DNA of 64,000 nt from Massilia antarctica. Lineage in GTDB: Bacteria; Pseudomonadota; Gammaproteobacteria; Burkholderiales; Burkholderiaceae_D. Shown in pieces: positions 34,541 to 44,564 of the stretch. The stretch's first letter is position 1, and each line of letters begins with the position of its first letter. Below the pieces are notes generated by a model that worked only from the letters and a program-made list of their open reading frames with translations, had not been told where the DNA came from and did not search any database. The stretch covers positions 5,704,001-5,768,000 of the forward strand of contig NZ_CP065053.1 of the NCBI RefSeq assembly GCF_015689335.1, written 5' to 3'. The translations under genes were made by a program, and so were the position numbers.

Positions 34541-37500
34541 ACGTGTGCTCCGTTCTTTTCTTCTACCAGGGGGCCTTCCAGCCACTCCACCTTGTTCATC
34601 TTGCGCAACAGCACGAATTCATCGCGGTTCGAGCCGACGGTGCCGTAGTAATTGAAGCCCCACGCCAGTTGGGCGTAGCCGCCGATCATGTGGGTCGGCT
34701 TGGTCACGGTACGCGTGACCGAGTTGTGGATCCCGCCCCGCTTGCCCGACATTTCCGCGCCCGGCGTGTTGATGATTTTTTCCTGGGCGTGGTACATCAA
34801 GGTCATGCCGACCGGAATGCGCTGGCTGACCACCGCCCGCGCCGTCAGGGTGCCGTTGACGTTGAATACCTCGATCCAGTCGTTGTCGACGATGCCGGCA
34901 TCTTTGGCGTCCTCTTCCGAAATCCACACGTGCGGGCCGCCGCGCGACAGGGTCAGCATGCGCAGGTTGTCCGAATACGTGGAGTGGATGCCCCATTTCT
35001 GGTGCGGCGTCAGGAAGTTCAGCGCGATCTCCTTGTTGCCGTTCGGCGCCGCGCCCAGCATCGCCGCCGTGGTCTTGGTGTCGATGGCCGGCTTGTACAC
35101 GCACAGTCCCTCGCCAAAATCGCGCATCCAGCGGTGATCCTGGTAGAACTGCTGGCGCCCGGTCAGGGTGCGCCAAGGGATCAGTTCGTGCACATTGGTA
35201 TAGCCGGCCGTGTAGCTCACTTCTTCCGATTCCAGACCGGACCAGGTCGGCGACGAGATGATCTTGCGCGGCTGGGCCTGCACGTCGCGGAAGCGGATCG
35301 TGTCGTGTTCGCGCGGCAGCGCCAGGTGGGTGTGGTCGCGCCCGGTCATGGTCGACAGTGCGGCCCAGGCCTTGACGGCGACATGGCCATTCGTTTCCGG
35401 CGCCAGGGACAGGATCATTTCGGCGGCGTCGATGGCGGTATCGAGGCGCGGCTGGCCCTTGGACACGCCCTCTTCCGTCACCGTGCGGTTGATGCCGCGC
35501 AATACCTCGACTTCGTGCCCGGTTTTCCAGCCGATGCCCTTGCCGCCATTGCCCAAGGATTCAAGCAGTGGCCCGATCGAGGTGAATTTCTTGAACACGT
35601 CCTTGTAATCGCGGGTGACCACGGTCAGGTTCGGCATGGTCTTGCCCGGAATCGGCTCGCACTCGCCGGCGCGCCAATCCTTCGGATCGAAAGGCTGGCC
35701 CAGTTCGCCCGGGGTATCGTGCATCAGCGGCGTGAGCACCAGGTCTTGCTGGGTGCCCAAGTATTCGCCGCCGATTTCCGAGAACTTTTCGGCGATGCCC
35801 TTGTAGATTTCCCAGTCCGACTTCGATTGCCACAGCGGTTGCACGGCTTCCGACAGCGGGTGGATGAAGGGATGCATGTCCGAGGTGTTGAGGTCATCCT
35901 TTTCATACCAGGTGGCGGTCGGCAGCACGATGTCGCCGTACAGGCAGGTGGTCGACATGCGGAAGTCCAGCACCACGACCAGGTCCAGCTTGCCTTCGGC
36001 GGCGGGACGGATCTTCACGTCGCGCGGCTTGACGCAATGGGTTTCGTCGCTCATCAGGGCGTTCTGGGTACCCAGCAAATACTTGAGGAAATACTCGTGG
36101 CCCTTGCCCGAGCTGCCCAGGATATTCGAGCGCCAGACGAACATATTGCGCGGGAAATTGGCCGGATTGTCCGGGTCGTCGCAGGAGAAATTGAGCTTGC
36201 CGGCCTTGATCTGCTCGACCGCATAGGCGGCCGGGTCCATGCCGGCGGCCTTGGCGGCGCGCGTCACTTCCAGCGGATTGGTTTCCAGCTGCGGTGCCGA
36301 TGGCAGCCAGCCCATGCGTTCCGCCTTGGCGTTGTAATCGATCAAGGACATCGGTGCGACGTCGTCCCCGGCGGATGGCGAGGAAATTTCGCTCGTGTGC
36401 AGCTTTTCGTGGCGCCACTGGCTGGTGTGGGCGTAGAAGAACGAGGTGCCGTTCATCTGGCGCATCGGACGGTTCCAGTCCTGGGCGAAGGCGAGCGGGG
36501 TCCAGCCGGTTTGCGGACGCAGTTTTTCCTGGCCCACGTAGTGCGCCCAGCCGCCGCCCGACTTGCCGATACATCCGCACATCATCAACAGGTTGATGAT
36601 GCCGCGATAGGTCATGTCCATGTGGTACCAGTGGTTCAGCGCGGCGCCGACGATGACCATGCTCTTGCCCTGGGTCTTGTCGGCGTTCTCGGCGAACTGG
36701 CGCGCCACGGTGATCACGTCGGCCGCCTTCACGCCGGTATGCTTGACCTGCCATGCCGGCGTGTAGGGAACGTCGTCCTCGTAGCTGGTGGCGACATTGC
36801 CGCCGCCCAGGCCACGGTCGATGCCGTAGTTGGCCAGGGTCAGGTCGTACACGGTGGTCACCAGCGCGGTCGTGCCGTCGGCCAGCACCAGCTTCTTGAC
36901 CGGCACCCGGCGCATCAGCATGTCGCTGGCATCCTTGCCGCCGAAGTAGGCGAAGCCGACTTCTTCAACGGCATCGCTGCACTTGATCAGCGACAGGAGC
37001 GGATCGATAGCGCGCCCGCTGGTGCCCTCTTTCTGTTCCAGGTTCCAGTGGCCCGACTCGCCCCAGCGGAAACCGATCGAACCGGCCGGCGCGCAGATGG
37101 CGCCGGTGGCTTCATCGATGACCAGGGTTTTCCAGTCGGGATTGTTGGTTTCGTCCAGATTGTTGGCCAGATGCGAGGCGCGCAGGAAGTAATCGGGTAC
37201 CAGGGCACCGTTGGTTTCCTTGAGCATGACCAGCATCGGGAAGTCGGTGTACTGCTTGGCGTAGCCACGGAAGTATGCCGAACCGCCCTCGGCGTGGAAT
37301 TCCTTGAGCACCACGTGGCCCATGGCCAGCGCCAGCGCCGCGTCGGTGCCCTGCTTTGGTGCCAGCCAGATATCGCCGAACTTGGCCATTTCGCCGAAGT
37401 CCGACGATACGGCCACCGTTTTCGTGCCCTTGTAGCGCACTTCCGTGTAGAAATGGGCGTCCGGCGTGCGCGTCATCGGCACGTTCGAGCCCCACACCAT

Positions 37501-38247
37501 CAGGAAAGTCGAGTTGTACCAGTCGGCCGATTCCGGCACGTCGGTCTGTTCGCCCCATACCTGCGGGCTCGCTGGCGGCAAGTCGCAATACCAGTCATAG
37601 AAACTGAGGGCCACGCCGCCGATCAAGGACAGGTAGCGGGTGCCGGCGGCATAGCTGACCATGGACATGGCGGGAATCGGTGAAAAGCCGACGATCCGGT
37701 CCGGGCCGTATTTCTTGATGGTGAAAGCGTTGGCGGCGGCGATGATCTCGTTGGCATCATCCCAGTTGGCGCGGACAAAACCGCCCAGGCCGCGAATCGA
37801 TTTATACGATGTCGCGCGTTCCGGGTCCTGGCTGATGTAGGCCCAGGCGGCGATCGGGTCCATGGTCAGGCGGGCTTCGCGCCACATCTGCATCAGGCGG
37901 CCGCGCACCATCGGGTATTTGACCCGCTGGGCCGAATACACATACCAGGAATAGCTGGCGCCGCGCGGGCAGCCGCGCGGCTCGTGGTTGGGCAGGTCGG
38001 GACGGGTGCGTGGATAATCGGTCTGCTGGGTTTCCCAGGTGATCAGGCCATTCTTGACATACACCTTCCAGCTGCACGAGCCGGTGCAGTTCACGCCGTG
38101 GGTCGAGCGTACGATCTTGTCGTGCTGCCAGCGTTGGCGATAGGCGTTTTCCCAGGTACGGTCCTCGTGGACCACGGCGCCATGGCCGTCGGAAAACGTC
38201 TCCTTGGGGCGATTGAAGAACTTCAGACGATCCAGAAAATGACTCAT
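34537..38247 (-). CDS. narG: Respiratory nitrate reductase alpha subunit
   Basis: 1236 residues, full length for the membrane-bound cytoplasm-facing enzyme. The N-terminal HGVNCTGSCSWKVYVKNG supplies the His/Cys ligands of the FS0 [4Fe-4S] cluster. Molybdopterin-binding motifs follow, including the YSWYVYSAQRVKYP region, with the Asp expected to ligand Mo in the QTDVPESADWYNSTFLMVWG region. ATG 38247 follows GGAGGCAGC. First gene of narGHJI-ppiC. A NarL-like box lies about 130-146 bp upstream. No TTGAT-N4-ATCAA box was found in this promoter. Confidence 0.97.
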   Translation of the reverse strand: MSHFLDRLKFFNRPKETFSDGHGAVVHEDRTWENAYRQRWQHDKIVRSTHGVNCTGSCSWKVYVKNGLITWETQQTDYPRTRPDLPNHEPRGCPRGASYSWYVYSAQRVKYPMVRGRLMQMWREARLTMDPIAAWAYISQDPERATSYKSIRGLGGFVRANWDDANEIIAAANAFTIKKYGPDRIVGFSPIPAMSMVSYAAGTRYLSLIGGVALSFYDWYCDLPPASPQVWGEQTDVPESADWYNSTFLMVWGSNVPMTRTPDAHFYTEVRYKGTKTVAVSSDFGEMAKFGDIWLAPKQGTDAALALAMGHVVLKEFHAEGGSAYFRGYAKQYTDFPMLVMLKETNGALVPDYFLRASHLANNLDETNNPDWKTLVIDEATGAICAPAGSIGFRWGESGHWNLEQKEGTSGRAIDPLLSLIKCSDAVEEVGFAYFGGKDASDMLMRRVPVKKLVLADGTTALVTTVYDLTLANYGIDRGLGGGNVATSYEDDVPYTPAWQVKHTGVKAADVITVARQFAENADKTQGKSMVIVGAALNHWYHMDMTYRGIINLLMMCGCIGKSGGGWAHYVGQEKLRPQTGWTPLAFAQDWNRPMRQMNGTSFFYAHTSQWRHEKLHTSEISSPSAGDDVAPMSLIDYNAKAERMGWLPSAPQLETNPLEVTRAAKAAGMDPAAYAVEQIKAGKLNFSCDDPDNPANFPRNMFVWRSNILGSSGKGHEYFLKYLLGTQNALMSDETHCVKPRDVKIRPAAEGKLDLVVVLDFRMSTTCLYGDIVLPTATWYEKDDLNTSDMHPFIHPLSEAVQPLWQSKSDWEIYKGIAEKFSEIGGEYLGTQQDLVLTPLMHDTPGELGQPFDPKDWRAGECEPIPGKTMPNLTVVTRDYKDVFKKFTSIGPLLESLGNGGKGIGWKTGHEVEVLRGINRTVTEEGVSKGQPRLDTAIDAAEMILSLAPETNGHVAVKAWAALSTMTGRDHTHLALPREHDTIRFRDVQAQPRKIISSPTWSGLESEEVSYTAGYTNVHELIPWRTLTGRQQFYQDHRWMRDFGEGLCVYKPAIDTKTTAAMLGAAPNGNKEIALNFLTPHQKWGIHSTYSDNLRMLTLSRGGPHVWISEEDAKDAGIVDNDWIEVFNVNGTLTARAVVSQRIPVGMTLMYHAQEKIINTPGAEMSGKRGGIHNSVTRTVTKPTHMIGGYAQLAWGFNYYGTVGSNRDEFVLLRKMNKVEWLEGPLVEEKNGAHV

Positions 38248-38363
38248 GCTGCCTCCGCTTGAATGAGAGCGGCGCCTTCGACAACGGCGCAACCCGATGA
38301 AAGCAGTCTACGCAGCGGCAGTCATGATGCATATTGGCAAGAAGGTGGTCTGGCGCGGCGACA

Positions 38364-38393
38364 AGGACTAGGCGGGCTAGTCCTTTGTGGCTA
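38364..38393. promoter_or_regulatory. NarL-like heptamers in the narG divergent promoter
   Basis: AGGACTA (38364-38370) is followed by a 7-2-7 pair TAGTCCT-TT-GTGGCTA (38378-38393). The first two heptamers also form a perfect nine-base inverted repeat (AAGGACTAG and CTAGTCCTT). Heptamers match the TAGYYMT form seen upstream of moaA and narK1. It can serve both narG and the divergent gene at 38458. Confidence 0.5.
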
Positions 38394-38457
38394 TGGAGGG
38401 TGCCGGTTGGATACGGTATACATGCGCTATCGAAACATGAACCTGAAGGAACCAGCA

Positions 38458-38868
38458 ATGAACATCACCAGTTATGACGACCTGATCCAAGCCGCACGGG
38501 CCCAACTGCAACCGCAGCGCCTGCTGTTCGCCTTTGCCAAGGCGGAGTTGCCAGAGGAGGCGGGCGCGGCCGAGCGCGCCGGCTTCGCCGAGCAGCGCGG
38601 CGGCGCCCTGGCCCCGGTCATGTGCGTGGACAAGACTGCGGATGAACTGGGCAGCTTTGCCGATCTGGTGGCCGAGTCGAAGTACACCGGCAAGGAGTGG
38701 GACATCGTGTTCGTGACCACGATGTCGGGGCGCAACGGCAAGCCGCCGGCGTCCACCGAAGCGGAAGCGCCGCTCAATATGATGGTGACCTATATTCACA
38801 CTGGCCAGATCGGGCAGTTCCTGGCCTTTGGGCGGGATGGCGAGTTGCGCCAGTTTGCGCCGGCATAA
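38458..38868 (+). CDS. Hypothetical protein divergent from narG
   Basis: 136 residues, soluble. ATG 38458 is preceded by GAAGGAACCAGCA; upstream in-frame codons back to 38263 lack support. Features include a helix-rich start (YDDLIQAARAQLQPQRLLF), one cysteine, and a C-terminal region MMVTYIHTGQIGQFLAFGRDG. I do not recognise the family. It shares the narG promoter region including the NarL-like heptamers, which begin about 65 bp before its start, so co-regulation with nitrate reductase is likely. Confidence 0.7.
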   Translation: MNITSYDDLIQAARAQLQPQRLLFAFAKAELPEEAGAAERAGFAEQRGGALAPVMCVDKTADELGSFADLVAESKYTGKEWDIVFVTTMSGRNGKPPASTEAEAPLNMMVTYIHTGQIGQFLAFGRDGELRQFAPA

Positions 38869-38961
38869 GCCCTGCCGCGCTCGCGCCACGATGGCCCCGG
38901 TGGCGCGCAGCAAGCGCGACGGCCAGCCCCATGCGGCGTGCCGGGGCCTGCTGGCACTCCA

Positions 38962-39783
38962 TCAAGCGCTGGCAAGGCGCACGCGCAAGGGTTCGCAGCG
39001 CTCACGTGCAAGCGCTTCGATGTGGTCCGCTTTGGCGCGCGCGATGGCCACCGGGAACGTGCCGCAGTCCGCCTGCCCCTGCTGGTGGATCTGCATCATG
39101 CTTGCCTGCGCCTGGTCCGGAGACATCGCCAGGATCGATTCGAGCACCTCGACCACAAAGGCCATCGACGTGTAGTCGTCATTGAGCATTACCAGGCGCG
39201 CTTGAGCGCTGCCTGGCGCGAGTGCACCGTCCTGCTCCGCGCCTGCACCGTGCGCAACGCGACAGGCCAGGCGGTAGCGATCAAGGCCATGCTCCTCCAG
39301 CGCACTGGCTGCAAGGCCTATGCGATGGCGCACGATGGCAAACAGCAGGACGCCCGTATCGACCGGCCTTGCCATGCTGATACCGCGGACCGTCGCCTTC
39401 AAGAGGGCGTGCTCCAGTTGCTCGCTGGGTAAGATGGTTCGTCCAAGATAGTGATCCAGCTTCGCGATCCCGATCGGCAGGCACTGCGCGAGCAGCGCGA
39501 CCAGGTGCGCGCGCCATCCGCTTGGCCAGCGATGCGCGTTTGCCGCTTCCGCAAGCTGCTCGGCCACCATGGTGCGCAGGTTCGCGTGCAGCGCGGCCAC
39601 CTTCCCCGCCGCCATGCAGTCATTCAATATCGCGCGGGCCCCATCGTCCTCGATCACATGGACCAGCACCCGTTCCAGGGTGAGGCGTCTGTCGTGGTGG
39701 CGGTGGCATGCCGCAAACGATTCCTGCAGCACGCGTTCGAGGTCAGGGGCAGGAGCGCCAGGGGCGATACTCACATGGTTCAT
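38962..39783 (-). CDS. Clp-N / ClpS fusion protein
   Basis: 273 residues. Residues about 14-178 resemble the ClpA/ClpB N-terminal repeat (LERVLQESFAACHRHHDRRL...ARAILNDC; LEHALLKATVRGISMAR...GVLLFAIVRH). Residues about 195-273 are a full ClpS domain (RLVMLNDDYTSMAFVVEVLE, HQQGQADCGTFPVAIARAKA, CEPLRVRLA). The DDY and adjacent residues of the ClpS N-degron pocket are kept. No AAA domain is present. ClpS normally docks on the ClpA N-domain, so the fusion could be a self-capped or titrating adaptor. AGGTGA lies about eight bases before the ATG. Confidence 0.85.
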   Translation of the reverse strand: MNHVSIAPGAPAPDLERVLQESFAACHRHHDRRLTLERVLVHVIEDDGARAILNDCMAAGKVAALHANLRTMVAEQLAEAANAHRWPSGWRAHLVALLAQCLPIGIAKLDHYLGRTILPSEQLEHALLKATVRGISMARPVDTGVLLFAIVRHRIGLAASALEEHGLDRYRLACRVAHGAGAEQDGALAPGSAQARLVMLNDDYTSMAFVVEVLESILAMSPDQAQASMMQIHQQGQADCGTFPVAIARAKADHIEALARERCEPLRVRLASA

Positions 39784-40170
39784 GACGCGATCACCTGTTA
39801 TTCCAGCGGGAAAATTGTAAACATTTCAAGAAGAACGGGATGTTATCCAGTCTTTGTACACCGGTCAATCCGGATCGTTGATGCATGGCGAGCGACGGCA
39901 GCTGTTGTGCCCAGGCCTCATGACAATAGATTAAACAATGACTTGCGCGCCCCGCTCCGGCACCCGGCGGGCACTGCAAGACGCGCGGGCCGCAACCATT
40001 TTTCAGCCGCTCCCCTCCCACCGGTCCGTAAAGAAATTATTTTGCATTTTATTGACATGGATCAATGAGTTCGGGAGACTGCATTCATCACTGCAGTCGA
40101 TGGCGATGTCGCGGCAGCGGCATCCTGTCGGGATTCTCACTGAACAACGTTGAACTCCTCGGAGGCTCCC
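39784..40170. other. Intergenic control region before the chemoreceptor
   Basis: 387 bp between the Clp-N/ClpS gene and the divergent chemoreceptor gene. No gene was identified. It contains the FNR/DNR-type box at 40052-40065 and an AT-richer tract near 40030-40070. Confidence 0.5.
40052..40065. promoter_or_regulatory. FNR/DNR-type box upstream of the chemoreceptor
   Basis: TTGACATGGATCAA matches TTGAT-N4-ATCAA with one mismatch, about 106-119 bp before the chemoreceptor ATG. The Dnr-type regulator encoded at 45569-46249 has the matching ExxSR recognition residues. Confidence 0.5.
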
Positions 40171-41940
40171 ATGCTGAAGAATTATTCGATCCGGGTCATT
40201 TTCGCCGCGTTTTTCCTTGTCAGCGTGGTGCTGTCGGTATGCTCCCTGCTGGCCTTATCCAGCGTCTCGCGGGAGCAGGAAAAGACCATGCAGGCCAGCG
40301 AGAACCGCTACCAATCCTTCCTGCTCGCCGACGAGCTGCGCCAGAGTTCCGACGACCTGACCCGCCTTGCGCGCACCTTCGTGGTGTCGGGCGATCCTGC
40401 CTACGAACGCCAGTACATGGACATTCTCGCCATCCGCAACGGCGCCAAGCCCCGTCCCCAGCACTACGAGCGCATCTATTGGGATTTCGTCGCCGCCGGG
40501 ACCGACAAGCCAACGCCGGACGGGCAAACGATTGCGCTGGCCGACCTGATGCGCAAGGCAGGGTTTACCGATGCCGAATTTGCCAAGCTCAAGCAGGCCC
40601 AGGACAATTCGGATGCCCTGGTCAAGACTGAAGTGATTGCCATGAACGCGGTGAAAGGCTTGTTCGATGACGGCACCGGCAAGTTCACCCAAAAGCGCGA
40701 ACCCGACATGGACATGGCGCGCAAAATCATGCACGACGCCAATTACCACAAGAACAAGGCAACGATCATGGCGCCGGTCAATGAGTTCCTGGCGATGCTC
40801 GATCAGCGCACCGGCGACGAGGTGCGCATCGCCGCCGCCCGCGCCAACACTGCCTTCTGGGTGGCGGTGGTCGTTCTGGGCGTGTCCCTGGGCCTGTCGC
40901 TGGTCACCGTGCTGATGATCTACCGGCACATCAAGGTTGGCTTCACGCATGCGATCGATACCGCCAGCAAGATCGCCTCGGGCGACCTGAACGGTGAGAC
41001 CAGCGAGGAACGCAAGGATGAAGTCGGACAGCTACTGCAAAGCATGAACACCATCAGCATTAACCTGAAGCAGACGGTCAGCAAGATCCGCGAAAGTTCC
41101 GACGAAATCTCCGCCGCCACCCACGACATCGCGCTCGGCAACGCCGATCTGTCGGCCCGCACCGAATCGCAGGCCAGTTCGCTGGAAGAAACCGCGTCCT
41201 CCATGGAAGAGCTCACCAGCACCGTCAAGCAAAACGCCGACAACGCGCGGCAAGCGAACCTGCTCGCCTCGTCCGCCTCCGAGGTGGCGATCAAGGGTGG
41301 CGCGGTGGTCTCGCAGGTGGTCGATACGATGGGATCGATCAATGAGTCGGCCAGGAAGATTGTCGACATCATCAGCGTGATCGACGGCATTGCGTTCCAG
41401 ACGAATATCCTTGCGCTCAACGCGGCCGTGGAAGCGGCGCGCGCCGGCGAACAAGGGCGCGGCTTTGCGGTCGTGGCCTCGGAAGTGCGCAATCTGGCCC
41501 AACGCTCCGCCAGTGCGGCGAAGGAAATCAAAGCCTTGATCAACGACTCGGTCGACAAGGTCGACCTGGGCAGCAAACTGGTCGATCACGCCGGCACGAC
41601 CATGAATGAAGTGGTGGCCAGCATCAAGCGCGTCTCGGCCATTGTCGGCGAAATCGCCACGGCCAGCCAGGAACAGTCGTCGGGCATCGAGCAGATCAAC
41701 GAGGCCATCGTCCAGATGGACGCGCTTGTGCAAAGCAATTCCTCGCTGGTGGAACAAGCCGCGGCGGCCGCCGAATCGCTGGAAGAGCAAGCCGGCAATC
41801 TGGTTGAGACGGTCAAGATCTTCAAGGTCGACCCGCAGGACGAGCAATATCGCGCGCCTGGCAGGACTCGTTCGGCCAGGCAGGACGGCCCGGTCGCGGC
41901 GCGCAAGAAGTCGCCGCCTGCGCTGATCGGTTCGGACTAG
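40171..41940 (+). CDS. Methyl-accepting chemotaxis protein
   Basis: 589 residues: membrane segment at about 10-32, a periplasmic helical sensor region ([20 protein letters not shown]...[17 protein letters not shown]), a second membrane segment near 230-255, HAMP, and a cytoplasmic signalling domain with the conserved hairpin tip [50 protein letters not shown], shown here by [25 protein letters not shown] precedes the ATG at 40171. The ligand is unknown; the FNR-type box suggests expression under oxygen limitation, perhaps for energy taxis. Confidence 0.95.
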   Translation: MLKNYSIRVIFAAFFLVSVVLSVCSLLALSSVSREQEKTMQASENRYQSFLLADELRQSSDDLTRLARTFVVSGDPAYERQYMDILAIRNGAKPRPQHYERIYWDFVAAGTDKPTPDGQTIALADLMRKAGFTDAEFAKLKQAQDNSDALVKTEVIAMNAVKGLFDDGTGKFTQKREPDMDMARKIMHDANYHKNKATIMAPVNEFLAMLDQRTGDEVRIAAARANTAFWVAVVVLGVSLGLSLVTVLMIYRHIKVGFTHAIDTASKIASGDLNGETSEERKDEVGQLLQSMNTISINLKQTVSKIRESSDEISAATHDIALGNADLSARTESQASSLEETASSMEELTSTVKQNADNARQANLLASSASEVAIKGGAVVSQVVDTMGSINESARKIVDIISVIDGIAFQTNILALNAAVEAARAGEQGRGFAVVASEVRNLAQRSASAAKEIKALINDSVDKVDLGSKLVDHAGTTMNEVVASIKRVSAIVGEIATASQEQSSGIEQINEAIVQMDALVQSNSSLVEQAAAAAESLEEQAGNLVETVKIFKVDPQDEQYRAPGRTRSARQDGPVAARKKSPPALIGSD

Positions 41941-42061
41941 CTCAGGTGCGCCCGCACGCGTTGCGGCGTCATAAGCGGATCGTGGTCGCGGCAGGTGGCG
42001 TTAAGGGCTTGTTGCAGTACGTAATCGGGCTGGGCGCACAGCTTGCTGTTAGTGGCGCTCA

Positions 42062-43018
42062 TCAGCCGCTTTCCACTGTGCGGCACGCCAGAAGCGCATC
42101 GACCAATGGCCCGTACAAGTTGCCACCTCTGAGCTGTTCACGCCAGCGCGCGGGAATGCCGTGTATGCCGACGCGCAGGCCAGCAATGCCGCCGGCGATA
42201 CAGGCAGTCGTATCGGTATCGTTGCCCAGGCTGACCGCCGCGCGCACCACGTCTTCGTAGGTCCCCGCAACTTGCACCATCCGCGCCGAACGCAGGGAAT
42301 CGACGACATATCCGGAACCGCTGCCACCGGATGGGTCGTCAGGGCGCACCGCCCATTCCAGTTCTTCCAGCGCTTCAGGCATGGACGCGTAGATGGTGCG
42401 CAGCGCCGCCACCGCGCCGCGCCACGGATCGCTGGACGCCGACAGCTCGCGCCGCGCCCACAGGCAGTACAGCGCGCAGCACACTTGAGAGCGCAGATGA
42501 CCATGGGTGGGCAGGGATTGCCGGTGGGCGTCGCGCACCAGGCTGGCGTCAGACCCGCGGTGCCACAGCGCCAGCGGCAAGGCGCGCATCAGCGATCCAT
42601 TGCCATTGTCGTACTGGCCGCACGGGCCAGCCTGATCCGCCGGCGTGCCGCGACGCAGGGCGCGAATGGCGCTTCCGGTGCTCACGCCGACATCGAACAC
42701 CACGCCATCGACCGCCATATAGCCCTCCTCATACCACGCAAGCAGCCGGGCGCCGAAGTCATGCAGGTCGAGGCTGCCACGGCCGAGCAGCGAGGCCAGC
42801 AGGCACAATGCCTGGGCGCCATCGTCGGACCATGTTCCTGGGGGCACCGCCAGGTGCGAGCGCGGGAAGTGCAGCGGGGGCGCGAAGTCGATCAGGGAGG
42901 CCGGCGGAATATCGGCTGCCCTGTGAAACTCATAGGGAACACCCAGCGCATCGCCCACCAGCAGGCCGACGATGCCGCCAGCGAGCCGTTCATGGTAGCT
43001 TGGCTGGCGCTGCGTCAC
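42062..43018 (-). CDS. ADP-ribosylglycohydrolase family protein
   Basis: 318 residues with the DraG-type Mg-binding motifs: GLLVGDALGVPYEF at the N-terminus, GTWSDDGAQALCL (first metal site) and GNDTDTTACIAGGIAG (second metal site). Such enzymes remove ADP-ribose from proteins or small molecules. The start is GTG 43018. No dinitrogenase genes or ART partner are adjacent, so the substrate is unknown. Confidence 0.92.
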   Translation of the reverse strand: MTQRQPSYHERLAGGIVGLLVGDALGVPYEFHRAADIPPASLIDFAPPLHFPRSHLAVPPGTWSDDGAQALCLLASLLGRGSLDLHDFGARLLAWYEEGYMAVDGVVFDVGVSTGSAIRALRRGTPADQAGPCGQYDNGNGSLMRALPLALWHRGSDASLVRDAHRQSLPTHGHLRSQVCCALYCLWARRELSASSDPWRGAVAALRTIYASMPEALEELEWAVRPDDPSGGSGSGYVVDSLRSARMVQVAGTYEDVVRAAVSLGNDTDTTACIAGGIAGLRVGIHGIPARWREQLRGGNLYGPLVDALLACRTVESG

Positions 43019-43185
43019 GGGTGCGTGCCTGCGGGCGGCAAGGACATCGGTACAGGTTTCTCTCGTCGAATGAAGCCTGTATTGTCTTGAATATGCCGGC
43101 AGGCGGCAAGAGGAAATTGAAATTCAACAAGATGAGGGCCGGGGCCGGGTGTCGTCCGGTCCGGCCTGCTCACCCTACCGTGCAC

Positions 43186-43824
43186 TCAGGCCTTGCCCGA
43201 GGGATCGTTGGCTGCCTTGACGGGTTCAGCGGACATGCCATCCTTTTCCCAGCGGTCGAAGGTGGCCATGATGGCGTCCTGGGTTTTCTGGCTGAGCTCA
43301 GGCAAGCTGCCGCCGAGGGCCTTGGCGGCTTCGTCGAAACCATCCTGCACGGCGGCGCGGATCGCGGCCAGCTTGGACGGATCGTCGCCGATCGCGCCCT
43401 TGGCCATGTTGAGGATCCGTTCGGACACCTTGGCAACGCCGAACTCGCCGTCTTCGGCCGTGGCCGCCTTGGCTTCTTCGATGGTTGCCGGGTCGGCACT
43501 GAGCTTTTGCTCGCCGCTGACGACCTTCGACAGGTTCAGCCCCTGCTGCTCGACGGCGGGCAGGATCAGGTTGATGACTTCCTGCGCCTGGCGGTCGGAC
43601 TCGGCCAGCAAGGCGTCGAGGTCGGGCGGCGCCTGGGCTGCCGCGGCGGCCGCGCGCGGCACGCCATAGGTCAGCGGGGCTTGTTCCGGCCCGCTCAGGG
43701 TCACCTTGTCGGTCTTGACCGTACCCTCGGACTGGGCGTTATCGGTCGGGCGGCGCCCCGTTTCGCGTGGCGCAATCGGTGTGGCGCCGCCTGAGGGTGT
43801 TGTGTTGGAAATGGTAATACTCAT
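43186..43824 (-). CDS. Hypothetical protein, DUF5610-like
   Basis: 212 residues, soluble, with a Pro/Thr-rich disordered N-terminus (MSITISNTTPSGGATPIAP...), an Ala/Pro linker and a helical C-terminal half (RILNMAKGAIGDDPSKLAAI, AVQDGFDEAAKALGG). The composition resembles DUF5610-type proteins of unknown role, but this is only a visual impression. GGAGAGGTC precedes the ATG at 43824. Monocistronic. Confidence 0.65.
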   Translation of the reverse strand: MSITISNTTPSGGATPIAPRETGRRPTDNAQSEGTVKTDKVTLSGPEQAPLTYGVPRAAAAAAQAPPDLDALLAESDRQAQEVINLILPAVEQQGLNLSKVVSGEQKLSADPATIEEAKAATAEDGEFGVAKVSERILNMAKGAIGDDPSKLAAIRAAVQDGFDEAAKALGGSLPELSQKTQDAIMATFDRWEKDGMSAEPVKAANDPSGKA

Positions 43825-44051
43825 GACCTCTCCTTCTTGGCGCGTTGCACGCCGTAACGTTAGATCTTCATAGGCGAAAGACGGCAGTGTGCCGTGCTCG
43901 TTAATGATTAACGGCAGGATTGGTCGAAAGTTGAATATTCAGCGAGCGATTTTAAATACCGGAAAATGCAGATGGCCGGGACAAGAAAAATTCCAGCCAT
44001 TCCGGATGAATACGCCATCCCGATACGCGCCCCATGATCACGGCGGCCACT

Positions 44052-44564
44052 TTACGTCAGGTTCAGCGTCCACGTGGTCACACCTTCATCGTCATCGGTG
44101 GATAACGCCACGTCCTGAGTCCAGCTGGCAATATACGTCCAGGCGGTATCTTCCAGCCATGCAAGGGTATCGAAACTGGTGGCGCGCAGGCGAATGAATT
44201 TTACGTACAGATCGATATTGTCCTTGATCCACATATCGTCGCCGTTGATGCGCAATTGAATCTGCAGGTGTCCGCTCAAGCCCTCTGAAAACTCGAATCC
44301 GTAGCCAGGATACGGCATCGGAATCATTCCTATGCCAGGCGGCAATTCCGGAGTCAGGTCGTTCCTGCGGGGCAGTTTGGCCGGCCCGCTGTAATTGTAG
44401 CTGCGGCTGTCGCCGCGTTCGTGGTCATCCACATCCGCATAATCGAGGTTGAGCACGCGGATTTCTTTACCGTTCCTAAGTATGCTCGCCTGCACCAGGT
44501 TATCGGTTTCGGCATTGGGCACATCTTTGGTCGCCGCGACCAGTCCGATCGATCCGATCCACAT
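44052..44564 (-). CDS. Hypothetical protein, 170 aa
   Basis: GAGGAG lies a good distance before ATG 44564 (an upstream frame to 44684 is unsupported). The protein starts MWIGSIGLVAATKDVPNAET and is rich in Trp, Asp and aromatic beta-strand-like segments (GYGFEFSEGLSGHLQIQLRI, TAWTYIASWTQDVALSTDDD). No signal peptide. Family not recognised. Isolated gene. Confidence 0.65.
   Translation of the reverse strand: MWIGSIGLVAATKDVPNAETDNLVQASILRNGKEIRVLNLDYADVDDHERGDSRSYNYSGPAKLPRRNDLTPELPPGIGMIPMPYPGYGFEFSEGLSGHLQIQLRINGDDMWIKDNIDLYVKFIRLRATSFDTLAWLEDTAWTYIASWTQDVALSTDDDEGVTTWTLNLT

Noticed and set aside
34543..37683. A 1046-codon plus-strand open frame opposite narG
   Set aside because: Antisense of the fully conserved nitrate reductase alpha subunit.
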